Shown piece by piece: positions 6,883-14,324 of a DNA stretch of 20,988 bases; the stretch's first letter is position 1; each line of letters opens with the position of its first letter. This stretch comes from a virus. The position numbers and the translations under genes are program-made. The DNA lies in the IMG/VR virus record IMGVR_UViG_3300032291_000495, positions 1 to 20,988 of that record; one strand, 5' to 3'. The notes below the pieces were generated by a model. The model made no database searches. It had not been told where the DNA came from and saw only the letters and a program-made list of their open reading frames with translations.

Positions 6883-7109
6883 ACAAATCGGAAAGAGCAA
6901 GAGTATTACTAAGTGACGAGTTTTTCATGGAACTTGTGGAAAACCAAAAACTGTTGTATAAAAACAACATATTCAATAGTAATGAAGATGATGTTGAATT
7001 AAGAGAGAAATCTCTCATCAAATACAGAGCTATTGAAGAACTCTTATCTGGTATCCAAGCTATCGCAGATGATAAGCAGATTCAAGATAAGAAATGGAAG
7101 ATTTTTTAA
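6879..7109 (+). CDS. small helical protein between portal and scaffold
   Basis: This 76-aa, Glu/Lys-rich and almost wholly helical protein starts with ATGA overlap with the portal stop. It has DEFFMELVENQKLLYKNNIF then LREKSLIKYRAIEELLSGIQ. Small helical proteins are often found at this place in P22-like and SU10-like head modules, usually without known function. It could assist scaffold or portal assembly. No motif identifies it. Confidence 0.7.
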   Translation: MNKSERARVLLSDEFFMELVENQKLLYKNNIFNSNEDDVELREKSLIKYRAIEELLSGIQAIADDKQIQDKKWKIF

Positions 7110-7130
7110 CTACCATAAAAGGTAATAACA

Positions 7131-8120
7131 ATGAGTGAAAACACCAATCCAAACGGAAGTGTTAGTGTAAACGAAGCGGCTAGTGCATTTTTGTCTTTGA
7201 TGGACTCACCTACTGAGGAAGCGCAAGCTCAACCAGAGGTAGACCAGCAAGAGCAAGAATCTGAGGAAGTTGAGTATTCAGCAGAATCAGAGGAAAGTTC
7301 AGAGGACTACACAGATGAAAATGCAGAAGAAACTGAATACCAAGAAGAAGAAACCCAAGAACCACAGCGATTCAAAGTCAAAGTAGACAATGAGGAGATT
7401 GAGGTCACCTTAGAGGAACTTCAACAAGGTTACAGTCGCACAAAAGATTACACAAAGAAAACTCAGGCTTTAGCTGAGACTCGTAAGGCTGTGGAAGCAG
7501 AGAAAGCGAGAATCGAAGAAGCCAAGCAGTTGCGAGACACTTATGCTCAAAGACTCCAAGTAATCGAACAGATGCTCAATCAGAATCCTGACAATGAGAA
7601 TCTAGCCGAGTTAAAAGAGTCAGACCCTATTGGCTATGCCATCAAGGTCGCTGAGAGAGCAGAAAGAGACAAACAATTGCAAGCGGTACAAGCTGAGAAA
7701 CAGCGAATTGCTCAACAGCAACAAGCAGAACAGCAAGAGTACCTAAAAAATCATTTGGCTCAAGAGGCTACAAAGCTCAAGGAGTGGATTCCTGAGTTTA
7801 GGGATGAGGTAAAAGCAGATATAGCTCGCAAAGAGATTAAAGCCTATGCGAAGTCAATCGGTTTCTCAGACCAAGAACTTGCTAATGTATATGATGCAAG
7901 AGCAGTTCAAACCCTCTACAAAGCCATGCAGTACGAGAAGTTGATGAAGGGCAAGACTGTAGCAACTAAGAAGGTTACAGAAGCTCCTAAGACTTTAAAA
8001 GCTGGTGCATCTCAACCACAGGGAACATCAGAACAAGAAGCAATTAAAAAGCAGTTCCAGAAGCTGAAGCAATCAGGCAAGAAGCAGGATGCTGCAAAAC
8101 TATTTGAAAAATTCATTTAA
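7131..8120 (+). CDS. capsid scaffolding protein
   Basis: This 329-aa protein sits between portal and major capsid genes. Residues about 25-80 are extremely acidic (runs of E, S, Q and D). They are followed by a compact segment FKVKVDNEEIEVTLEELQQGYSRT, then a long coiled coil rich in Gln/Glu/Lys/Ala from about 105 to 215, and a basic C-terminus (KKQFQKLKQSGKKQDAAKLFEKF). Acidic start, coiled-coil core and basic tail are typical of phage scaffolds, whose C-terminus binds coat protein. The IEVTLEELQQGYSRTKDY motif is widespread in scaffold-like proteins of such phages. AAAGG precedes the ATG. Confidence 0.85.
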   Translation: MSENTNPNGSVSVNEAASAFLSLMDSPTEEAQAQPEVDQQEQESEEVEYSAESEESSEDYTDENAEETEYQEEETQEPQRFKVKVDNEEIEVTLEELQQGYSRTKDYTKKTQALAETRKAVEAEKARIEEAKQLRDTYAQRLQVIEQMLNQNPDNENLAELKESDPIGYAIKVAERAERDKQLQAVQAEKQRIAQQQQAEQQEYLKNHLAQEATKLKEWIPEFRDEVKADIARKEIKAYAKSIGFSDQELANVYDARAVQTLYKAMQYEKLMKGKTVATKKVTEAPKTLKAGASQPQGTSEQEAIKKQFQKLKQSGKKQDAAKLFEKFI

Positions 8121-8131
8121 AGGAAAAGAAA

Positions 8132-9091
8132 ATGGCAACATATACAAAATATGACGCAGTTGGTCAGCGTGAAGATTTATCAGATGTAATCTACAACATC
8201 AGCCCAACAGATACACCAATCATGTCATCTATTGGCAAGACTAAAGCTACTGCTGTAAACCACGAGTGGCAAACTGACAGCTTGGCTGCTGCTACAACAG
8301 CTAACGCATTAGTTGAAGGTGCTGACGCTACTTCTGCTACATTGTCTCCAACAACTCGCTATGGCAACTTGACACAAATCGTTGGTAAGACTGTTCAAGT
8401 TTCTGGCACATTGGATGCTGTGGACAAAGCTGGTCGTAAGTCAGAAAAGGCTTATCAATTGGCTAAAGGCTCTGCTGAAATCAAGCGTGACATTGAAACA
8501 ATCATTACAGCTAACCAAGCTAAAGTTGCTGGTGATGGTTCTTCAACAGCTCGCAAGATGTCTTCACTATTGTCTTTCATCAAGACTTGCACATCAGTAG
8601 GTGCTGGTACAACTACTGCTGGTGCTGACCCTACAACTATCGGTGTTTCAGCTCGTGTTGATGCTGATACAACTCGTACTTTCACAGAAACAATGTTGAA
8701 AGAAGTTGTTCGTGAAGTGTTTACTGCTGGTGGTACACCTTCAGTATTGTTCGTATCTCCAGCATTGAAGCAAACTGTTTCTGGCTTCACAGGTTTGGCT
8801 GCTCAACGCTACCAAGCTCCTGTAAGCGGTCAAGCTACAATTTTGGCTGGTGCTGACATCTACCAATCTGACTTTGGTCAAATCAGCATTGTTCCAAACC
8901 GCTTCATGCGTACTCGTGATGCTTTGTTGTTAGACCCAGAATACGCAGCTTTGGCTTACTTGCGCCCATTCCAAACTAACGACTTGGCAAAAGCTGGTGA
9001 CAGCGAGAAAACACAAATCTTGGCTGAATTGACTCTTGAAGTTAAGAACGAAGCAGCTCATGGTGGTGTATTCGACTTGAACGCAGCATAA
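8132..9091 (+). CDS. major capsid protein, SU10-like (DUF5309 type)
   Basis: This 319-aa protein begins MATYTKYDAVGQREDLSDVI then YNISPTDTPIMSSIG, the hallmark start of the SU10-like / DUF5309 capsid family of the HK97 fold. It continues with EWQTDSLA, a TTRYGNLTQIVGKTVQVSGT strand region, an IKRDIETIITANQA spine-like helix, and a C-terminus with VPNRFMRTRDALLLDPEYAAL. An AAGGA site lies just upstream. All 13 arginines use CGT or CGC, unlike the AGA-rich genes downstream, as expected for the most highly made protein. A terminator follows. Confidence 0.93.
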   Translation: MATYTKYDAVGQREDLSDVIYNISPTDTPIMSSIGKTKATAVNHEWQTDSLAAATTANALVEGADATSATLSPTTRYGNLTQIVGKTVQVSGTLDAVDKAGRKSEKAYQLAKGSAEIKRDIETIITANQAKVAGDGSSTARKMSSLLSFIKTCTSVGAGTTTAGADPTTIGVSARVDADTTRTFTETMLKEVVREVFTAGGTPSVLFVSPALKQTVSGFTGLAAQRYQAPVSGQATILAGADIYQSDFGQISIVPNRFMRTRDALLLDPEYAALAYLRPFQTNDLAKAGDSEKTQILAELTLEVKNEAAHGGVFDLNAA

Positions 9092-9119
9092 TTGACTATT
9101 CTTGAATAGTTGGTAGAAT
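9092..9119 (+). promoter_or_regulatory. sigma-70-like promoter after the capsid gene
   Basis: TTGACT (9092-9097, 5/6) and TAGAAT (9114-9119, 5/6) are separated by 16 bp. The predicted RNA start, near 9126, falls inside the 5' arm of the terminator at 9121-9149. The spacer contains the palindrome ACTATTC-TT-GAATAGT (9095-9110), which could be an operator or simply a hairpin. It would drive 9161 onwards. Confidence 0.5.
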
Positions 9120-9120
9120 T

Positions 9121-9149
9121 GGGGGTGGAGAAATCCATCCCCATTTTCT
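9121..9149 (+). terminator. intrinsic terminator after major capsid gene, GAAA loop
   Basis: GGGGGTGGA (9121-9129) pairs with TCCATCCCC (9134-9142), 9 bp including one G-T wobble, closed by a GAAA tetraloop and followed by ATTTTCT. The T-run is short, so it is probably partial. It would trim transcripts after the capsid gene and reduce expression of the tail genes. Confidence 0.75.
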
Positions 9150-9160
9150 AGGAGAGCAAC

Positions 9161-9484
9161 TTGTCTAAATTAGGCAAACTCAAACAAAATCAGAATGTTT
9201 ACGCAGATGGTGAAGGCGGTATTATTATTGAGACTAAGGTCGATTTAAGCCAAATCATTGAGATAAACAAACAAAAATTTAATGAACGAAGCGAAAAGAC
9301 TAATTGGGGTTCTGATGTATTAGACCCTCGAAATCATATCGCTACTATCCCTGACATCATCATTGATGAATTGAACAAAAAAGGTGTAATGCGTGGCTAT
9401 GCAGTCATAGACAAGGAAGCCTTTAGACGATTCTTAAATGACCCAGATAATAAGGTCTGGAGAACAAGGGGTGGCAATGTATAA
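9161..9484 (+). CDS. conserved phage protein of unknown function, TTG start
   Basis: This 107-aa protein starts at TTG 9161 with a strong GGAGAG site at 9151-9156 that decides the start. The sequence includes KLKQNQNVYADGEGGIIIETK, a SDVLDPRNHIATIPDIIIDE helix/strand region, and KEAFRRFLNDPDNKVWRTRGG near the end. It recurs in related phages right after the coat gene as far as I recall, without a known role. It could be a minor head or head-completion protein, which is inference from position. Its end overlaps the glycosyltransferase start. Confidence 0.75.
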   Translation: MSKLGKLKQNQNVYADGEGGIIIETKVDLSQIIEINKQKFNERSEKTNWGSDVLDPRNHIATIPDIIIDELNKKGVMRGYAVIDKEAFRRFLNDPDNKVWRTRGGNV

Positions 9485-10106
9485 AGTAGGAATCTGTATC
9501 CCTGCAAGGGGAACAATGGAAGTAGGAACTGCCTTTGATTTGGCAGCTTTGGTGAACTATACAAACAAGCATAGCAAGATAGAGATAAATCTTTACACTT
9601 CTATGGGAACTTTGATATTTGACCAAAGAAACAATATGGTTCAATCAGCGTTAGACGATAACTGCACACATATTCTGTTTATTGATGCAGATATGAGGTT
9701 TCCTAAGAACTCTCTAATGAAGCTGATAAATCATAATAAGGCGATTGTAGGTGTTAATGCTACTACTCGTAGTGAGCCAGTAAAGCCTACAGCAAAGACA
9801 TTAGAGGTATTTGATGACCATGTAGTGTGGCATCCAGTATTCTCAAAAGGCAAGACAGGCATTGAGATTGTTGATGGCATAGGCTGTGGAGTCATGCTGA
9901 TTGATGCTTCTGTATTTAAAGAATTAGAGAAACCTTGGTTTTACTTTGAGCAATTGCCACAAGGTAAGATTCTAGGTGAGGACATCTACTTCTGTATTAA
10001 GGCTTCAGATATTGGCTTTAAGACTTATGTAGACCACGATTTATCACAAGAAATTAAGCATATTGGTTCGTATCAATATGGATGGCATAACATAGAAATG
10101 GATTAG
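9477..10106 (+). CDS. GT-A-type glycosyltransferase
   Basis: This 209-aa protein is read from ATG 9477, preceded by AGGGGTGG; an in-frame ATG at 9438 would lie deep in the previous gene and lacks a site. It has VGICIPARGTMEVG at the start, where the nucleotide-sugar pocket would be. A DxD metal motif lies in LFIDADMRF (D70, D72), a central GVNATTR block follows, and GEDIYFC (E168-D169) matches the acidic pair before the catalytic helix. This order fits a compact GT-A fold transferase, probably with a nucleotide-sugar donor and divalent metal. It lies between coat and adaptor genes, so it may decorate a virion protein or host surface sugar. No membrane segment is visible. Donor and acceptor cannot be told. 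Confidence 0.8.
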   Translation: MYKVGICIPARGTMEVGTAFDLAALVNYTNKHSKIEINLYTSMGTLIFDQRNNMVQSALDDNCTHILFIDADMRFPKNSLMKLINHNKAIVGVNATTRSEPVKPTAKTLEVFDDHVVWHPVFSKGKTGIEIVDGIGCGVMLIDASVFKELEKPWFYFEQLPQGKILGEDIYFCIKASDIGFKTYVDHDLSQEIKHIGSYQYGWHNIEMD

Positions 10107-10108
10107 AC

Positions 10109-10729
10109 ATGGCTTTTACCAACTACTCGGCTTTAAAGACCACAGTAGCTAATTACCTAGGTCGGACAGATTTAACTACTCAGATTCCTGACTTCATTAC
10201 ATTGGCTGAAACTCGTCTAGCAAGAGAGTTGCGTACAAGACAGATGCTAAAGTCAGCGACATCTTCAATGACTAGCGGTGATGCTAAAGTGGCATTACCT
10301 ACAGACTTTCTTGAAGTAAGAGATTTATATATCCGAGGAAACCCAAGGATGCCTGTTACTTATCTAGCTCCTAGTGCCTTCACAAGAGATGCTAGGGCAG
10401 ATGAGTCTGGCTTACCTGTTTACTATACAGTATTGGCTTCAGAGTTCTTATTTGCGCCTATTCCAGATGGCACAAAGACACTAGAGATTCTTTACTATGC
10501 AAAACCTGTTGTATTGTCAGATAGCAATACAAGCAATGTATTCTTGGCTAATTACCCTGATGCTCTACTTTATGGCGCATTATTAGAAGCAGAACCTTAT
10601 CTCATCAATGATGCTAGGGTTCAGTTATGGGTAAGTTTGTACGATAGAGCTATTAACTCTATTTCTAGCGCAGATGAAGGCTCAGAATATAGCGGTGTCC
10701 CATTACAAATGAAAGTTACTTCAAGATAA
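10109..10729 (+). CDS. head-tail adaptor (gp4 / SU10 adaptor-like)
   Basis: This 206-aa protein begins with FTNYSALKTTVANYLGRTDL then IPDFITLAETRLARELRTRQM, a helical bundle pattern seen in podophage adaptors that bind below the portal. It continues with LPTDFLEVRDLYI, a beta stretch ending in ILYYAKPVVLS, then a helical block ANYPDALLYGALLEAEPYL. This is the layout of the phage adaptor family typified by SU10 and many aquatic phages. It would link the portal to the tail hub encoded at 12075. It starts 2 nt after the glycosyltransferase stop. Confidence 0.82.
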   Translation: MAFTNYSALKTTVANYLGRTDLTTQIPDFITLAETRLARELRTRQMLKSATSSMTSGDAKVALPTDFLEVRDLYIRGNPRMPVTYLAPSAFTRDARADESGLPVYYTVLASEFLFAPIPDGTKTLEILYYAKPVVLSDSNTSNVFLANYPDALLYGALLEAEPYLINDARVQLWVSLYDRAINSISSADEGSEYSGVPLQMKVTSR

Positions 10730-10738
10730 GGAAATATC

Positions 10739-11125
10739 ATGGCTGAAATGTCAAACTACTTGGAAAATGCAGTTATCAATGCAGTTCTCCGTAATACAAG
10801 CTACACAAGCCCTACAACAGTTTATGTAGGTCTTTTTACATCTGACCCTACTGATGCTGGTTCAGGCACAGAGGTTTCAGGTGGCTCTTATGCTCGTACT
10901 GCTGTTACTTTTGGCGCACCTTCTAATGGTGTATCAACTAACAGCGCTGCGGTAGAGTTTCCACAAGCTACAGATAGCTGGGGTACTGTTACACACATTG
11001 GTATTCATGATGCTTCTAGCTCAGGTAACTTGCTATTCCATACTGCTTTAGATACTTCTAAGGCAATTGCTACAGGAGACATCTTCAAGATTGCTTCTGG
11101 TAACTTGAGTGTTACATTGGCATAA
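10739..11125 (+). CDS. Gp80-like beta-sandwich tail protein
   Basis: This 128-aa protein has the run NYLENAVINAVLRNTSY, TVYVGLFTSDPTD, GSYARTAVTF, SWGTVTHIGIHDASSSGNLLF and a beta C-terminus. The phrases N-LE-aild--l, YVgLfTsdPTd-Gsg-Ev-gg-YaR--v-f and W-tvthiGi-Da are those of a common small phage protein family (Gp80-like), usually placed among tail or fibre proteins. The role is probably structural. Its stop and the next start overlap (TAATG). Confidence 0.75.
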   Translation: MAEMSNYLENAVINAVLRNTSYTSPTTVYVGLFTSDPTDAGSGTEVSGGSYARTAVTFGAPSNGVSTNSAAVEFPQATDSWGTVTHIGIHDASSSGNLLFHTALDTSKAIATGDIFKIASGNLSVTLA

Positions 11126-12093
11126 TGCCACTAACTCTTGAGCAGTTAGACCAGTTTGGAAGCCTAGATGATTTAGAATATTCTCTAGACCTAGACTGGT
11201 ATGATGACCGAGTATCTGGCACTTGGACTTTAGAAGCCCTTGATGCCATTGGTTCTATCGACAGCCTGAACCTGTCTTTAGATAGCGAGCTATGGAATGG
11301 CTCTGTAACTGTTTATTTTGTAAATCCTGCAAGTGTTTCTTCTAGTGCAACAGTTTCAGCCAATGCGTTAAGAGAAAGATTTGTAACTGGCTCAGTTAGC
11401 TCTGAGGCTAATGTATCTGCAAGCCCTACAAGAATTATGTTCTTTAGTGGCTCAATTACTGGTAATGCTCAGACAGAAGCCAATGCTTATGCAGTATATG
11501 GTGGCTCAGGCTCGATTACAGGCTCTGCAACAGTATCAAGTAGTGCATTTAGGGTAAGGACTAGTGCTGGCTCAGTAAACTCAACAGCAAGCGTTTTAGC
11601 AAGCGCATACAGGATTTGCTCAGGAGCAGGTTCTGTTACTGGTTCTGCTACTGTAACAGCCAATGGCGCAAGAGTATTAAGTGCAGTAGGAGCTATTTCA
11701 GGTTCAGCAACAGTTTCTGCTGACTCAATTAGGGTAAGAACAGGAAGTGGAGCAGTCAATGGATTATCGACAGTTACAGCATTGGGTGGTGTTGAATACT
11801 CAGGCAATGCAGAGATTAGAGGCATTTCGACAGTATCAGTTACAGCAAATGCAGTATTTAGCTCATCAGGCTCAATTAGCAACACAGCTACTATTCGGTG
11901 CTTAGGTAATATCCTAGGAGACAATTGGAGCTTAGACACAATAGGTTCAGAGTCTTGGACACCAATAACACCTGAGAATCCTAACTGGAACGATAATTCA
12001 GTAGGTAGCGAATCTTGGACAGAAATCACAGCAGGTTCAGAAAACTGGACTGCTTCAACAAGTGGAAATGAACAATGGCAAATCAGCGCATAA
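11125..12093 (+). CDS. repeat-rich beta tail protein
   Basis: This 322-aa protein has three repeat types. Residues 4-25 and 35-57 are two copies of a TLE-LD--GS-D-L--SLD---W module. Residues 70-261 hold about nine to ten repeats of 20 residues of the form GSVTGSATVSA-A-RV. Residues 274-318 hold five decapeptides, each with a Trp (278, 288, 298, 308, 318), mostly GSE-WT. The Ser/Thr/Ala/Gly/Val content suggests a beta-solenoid or fibrous shaft. No enzyme motif is visible. Flanked by the Gp80-like protein and the hub, it is probably a tail or surface fibre component. The last Trp codon overlaps the ATG of the next gene. Confidence 0.75.
   Translation: MPLTLEQLDQFGSLDDLEYSLDLDWYDDRVSGTWTLEALDAIGSIDSLNLSLDSELWNGSVTVYFVNPASVSSSATVSANALRERFVTGSVSSEANVSASPTRIMFFSGSITGNAQTEANAYAVYGGSGSITGSATVSSSAFRVRTSAGSVNSTASVLASAYRICSGAGSVTGSATVTANGARVLSAVGAISGSATVSADSIRVRTGSGAVNGLSTVTALGGVEYSGNAEIRGISTVSVTANAVFSSSGSISNTATIRCLGNILGDNWSLDTIGSESWTPITPENPNWNDNSVGSESWTEITAGSENWTASTSGNEQWQISA
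11332..11907 (+). repeat. about 60-bp tandem coding repeats
   Basis: Roughly nine to ten in-frame units of about 60 bp encode 20-residue repeats (for example GSITGSATVSSSAFRVRTSA and GSVTGSATVTANGARVLSAV). Units have diverged and some are a residue or two longer or shorter. They are coding repeats, not spacer-repeat arrays. Confidence 0.8.
11944..12078 (+). repeat. 30-bp tandem repeats encoding Trp decapeptides
   Basis: Five successive 30-bp units place Trp at residues 278, 288, 298, 308 and 318 of the 11125 product. Three units read GSESWT or GSENWT. The unit period is exact, though the DNA has diverged. Confidence 0.8.
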
Positions 12094-13523
12094 CTTTTGG
12101 TGAGTGGTTACCAGACCAACCATCTGTAACTGGTGCTTTAATGAAGGCAGATAATGTCTACTCTAGAGCTATCGGCTATGGTGGTATTCCGTCTGCTGTG
12201 GACTATTCTCAATCTGCTTCAGAGCCATTAAACAATGTGGTAGCTGGTAAAAACCCTGATGGTTCTACAACAGTATTTGCAGGAAGCCAGACAAACCTAT
12301 ACAAATTAGACTCTGCTGATATGTCTTTAGATGATGTATCAGGAGCTACTTATGCTACTCCTGTAGACCAAAGATGGAGATTTACTCAGTTTGGCAACAG
12401 AATTATTGCTGCTAATGGATATAACAAATTACAAGGTTGGTTACTAGGAACTTCTACTGCATGGGCTGATTTGTCTGCTGATGCACCTACAGCTCGTTAT
12501 GTCACAGTAGTTCGTGACTTTGTAGTATCAGGGCATATTGGCACAGCTTACCCATTCAGAGTTAAATGGTCTGCATTGAATGATGAGACAAGCTGGACAG
12601 ATTCAGCGACAACTCAATCAGATTACCAAGAGATTCCTGATGGTGGCTCTATTGTTGGTGTAACAGGTGGTGAATTTGGCTTAATCTTGATGGACAGGTC
12701 AATCTATCGCATGACTTATGTCGGTAGCCCACTAGTATTCCAGTTTGACAATATCTCTAGAAACCTAGGCTGTTATGAGGCTAACTCAATTATTCAGTAT
12801 CAAGGATTAACATTCTTCTTGGCTGATGATGGATTCTATGCCTGTGATGGTCAAAATGTCGTATCAATTGGTGGCGAAAAGATAGACAGATACTTCTTTA
12901 CAGATGTAGACGAGGAATATTTGCACAATATGTCTGCTGCTGTAGACCCTATTAAAAACCTTGTGATTTGGGCTTACCCATCTAAAGGTCAGGGTGGCAA
13001 TGTTAATAAGTTATTGATTTATAACTTCCAAACTAAAAAGTGGTCTAGCGGAACTACTGATGTAGACAGAGTGGCTTCATCTTCTAGCCCATCTACTACT
13101 TTAGAGGGTTTGGATGCTATTTCTAGCTCTATTGATGCTTTAGGAACTAGCTTTGACTCTCGTATCTGGTTAGGTGGAAAGTTGTTGTTTGCAGGGGTAA
13201 GAAATAGTAAAATTGTGACATTTACAGGCGCTAATTCTACTGCTACAATTCAGACAGGAGAACTGTCTCTAGAAAATCGTAAGTCTGCAATTACTTTGGT
13301 TCAGCCTACAGTAGATAATGGCTCATGTGATGTTGCAGTATTTTCAAGAGATTTGCTTACTACCCAAGTTATATTTGGCTCATCAACTTCAGCAGATTCA
13401 GAGAATAGAGTGTCAGTAAGAAGCATGGGAAGATACCATAGACTACAGTTTAGCCCAACAGGAGCTAACTGGGATTCTATTATCGGTGCTGATGTTGAAA
13501 TTGTTCCTATGGGTGGCAGATAA
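12075..13523 (+). CDS. tail hub / stabilisation protein, gp10-like beta-propeller
   Basis: This 482-aa protein has repeated propeller-blade-like strands: TTVFAGSQTNLYKLD, RWRFTQFGNRIIAANGYNKL, ARYVTVVRDFVVSGHIG, FGLILMDRSIYRMTYVG, LTFFLADDGFYACDGQNV, NLVIWAYPSK and LLIYNFQTKKW. This pattern and the length resemble the P22 gp10-type packaged-DNA stabilisation or tail-nozzle proteins (472 residues in P22), which sit below the adaptor and carry fibres. Residues 342-365 (TLEGLDAI to DSRIW) form an insert also found twice in the preceding protein. ATG 12075 lies within the preceding gene (19-nt overlap). Confidence 0.7.
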   Translation: MANQRITFGEWLPDQPSVTGALMKADNVYSRAIGYGGIPSAVDYSQSASEPLNNVVAGKNPDGSTTVFAGSQTNLYKLDSADMSLDDVSGATYATPVDQRWRFTQFGNRIIAANGYNKLQGWLLGTSTAWADLSADAPTARYVTVVRDFVVSGHIGTAYPFRVKWSALNDETSWTDSATTQSDYQEIPDGGSIVGVTGGEFGLILMDRSIYRMTYVGSPLVFQFDNISRNLGCYEANSIIQYQGLTFFLADDGFYACDGQNVVSIGGEKIDRYFFTDVDEEYLHNMSAAVDPIKNLVIWAYPSKGQGGNVNKLLIYNFQTKKWSSGTTDVDRVASSSSPSTTLEGLDAISSSIDALGTSFDSRIWLGGKLLFAGVRNSKIVTFTGANSTATIQTGELSLENRKSAITLVQPTVDNGSCDVAVFSRDLLTTQVIFGSSTSADSENRVSVRSMGRYHRLQFSPTGANWDSIIGADVEIVPMGGR

Positions 13524-14320
13524 TGTTTAGAGTCTTACCACCTTTCGGTGGAGACCAGCGAGCTGTCGCTGAAATAGTCAATGGCATTATGAATGGCAAG
13601 ACCAATAATACTGGTTCTGTCACATTGGCTACTGGGGGTGCAACAAGCACGACTATTACAGATGCTCGTATTGGTGCAGATTCTGTGGTGATTATTGTTC
13701 CTACTGATGATATATCTTCTACTGCTTACTATCCTTATTTGGCGGTGCAAGATACTACAAACCAAGTAGCTCCCAATACAACTGGGGTGAATATTATCAC
13801 CTTTAATACTACTGACTATGCTTTAGGAGCTAGTCTAGTAGATAACACAAAACTAACTGCTGGTTATGCAGGTTTATACAATATTCAGTTTTCAATTCAG
13901 TTTGTAAATGCTACAAATAGCCATGAGACTGTGGATATTTGGTTTAGAAAAAATGGTACTGATATAGCAGCTTCTAATAGTAAATTTGGTATGTCTCAAA
14001 GAAAAAGCTCTGGTGATAATAGTCATGACATAGGTGCAATGAACTTTTTTGTTGCTTTGCAAAAAGATGATTATATTCAATTGGCATGGAGACCAAGTAG
14101 CACAAGCACATCTATAGAATATTTTGCAGCAGGTACAAGCCCTACAAGACCAGCAACACCATCAGTAATAGCAACCATGAGCTACTTATCTAGCAATGGT
14201 TACACAAGCAATATATTTACAAACCCTTATATTAGTTCAGTAACTAATGGAAGCGCAGTAATTTCACATCCTGCTAACTCAATTGCAGGTAAAACTTTTG
14301 ATTATGTAGTCATAGGATAA
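13523..14320 (+). CDS. tail tip protein with C1q/TNF-like domain
   Basis: This 265-aa protein starts on the stop of the hub gene (TAATG). The N-terminal segment RAVAEIVNGIMNGKTNNTGS then VTLA is a recurrent attachment-type start in short-tailed phages. Residues about 114-222 (AGLYNIQFSIQF, VDIWFRKNGTDI, NFFVALQKDDYIQLAWRP, PSVIATMSYL) follow the strand pattern of a C1q/TNF-like jelly roll, a trimeric fold used in receptor binding. A short beta tail follows. It is probably a small fibre or tip that binds the host surface. The domain call is from pattern only. Confidence 0.7.
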   Translation: MFRVLPPFGGDQRAVAEIVNGIMNGKTNNTGSVTLATGGATSTTITDARIGADSVVIIVPTDDISSTAYYPYLAVQDTTNQVAPNTTGVNIITFNTTDYALGASLVDNTKLTAGYAGLYNIQFSIQFVNATNSHETVDIWFRKNGTDIAASNSKFGMSQRKSSGDNSHDIGAMNFFVALQKDDYIQLAWRPSSTSTSIEYFAAGTSPTRPATPSVIATMSYLSSNGYTSNIFTNPYISSVTNGSAVISHPANSIAGKTFDYVVIG

Positions 14321-14324
14321 AATC

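Noticed and set aside
8382-8600. 72-aa frame inside the coat gene
   Set aside because: It is in a different frame of a clearly coding, highly conserved gene and has no ribosome site. Its Leu/Lys-rich composition is typical of a shadow frame.
9095-9110. Palindrome ACTATTC-TT-GAATAGT as an independent terminator
   Set aside because: It has no T-run after it and only a 2-4 nt loop. The true terminator is the next hairpin at 9121-9149.
9438-9476. Upstream start for the glycosyltransferase
   Set aside because: It would add 13 residues unlike the fold's normal start, buried in the previous gene. ATG 9477 has a good purine-rich site and begins at the expected first strand.
11487-12029. 180-aa open frame on the minus strand
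   Set aside because: It lies wholly within the repeat-rich + strand gene. Its apparent repeats are the reverse reading of the 60-bp units, and it has no own promoter or ribosome site.
11332-12078. Possible CRISPR-like array
   Set aside because: The units are contiguous, in frame and diverged at the DNA level, with no unique spacers. They are protein repeats.
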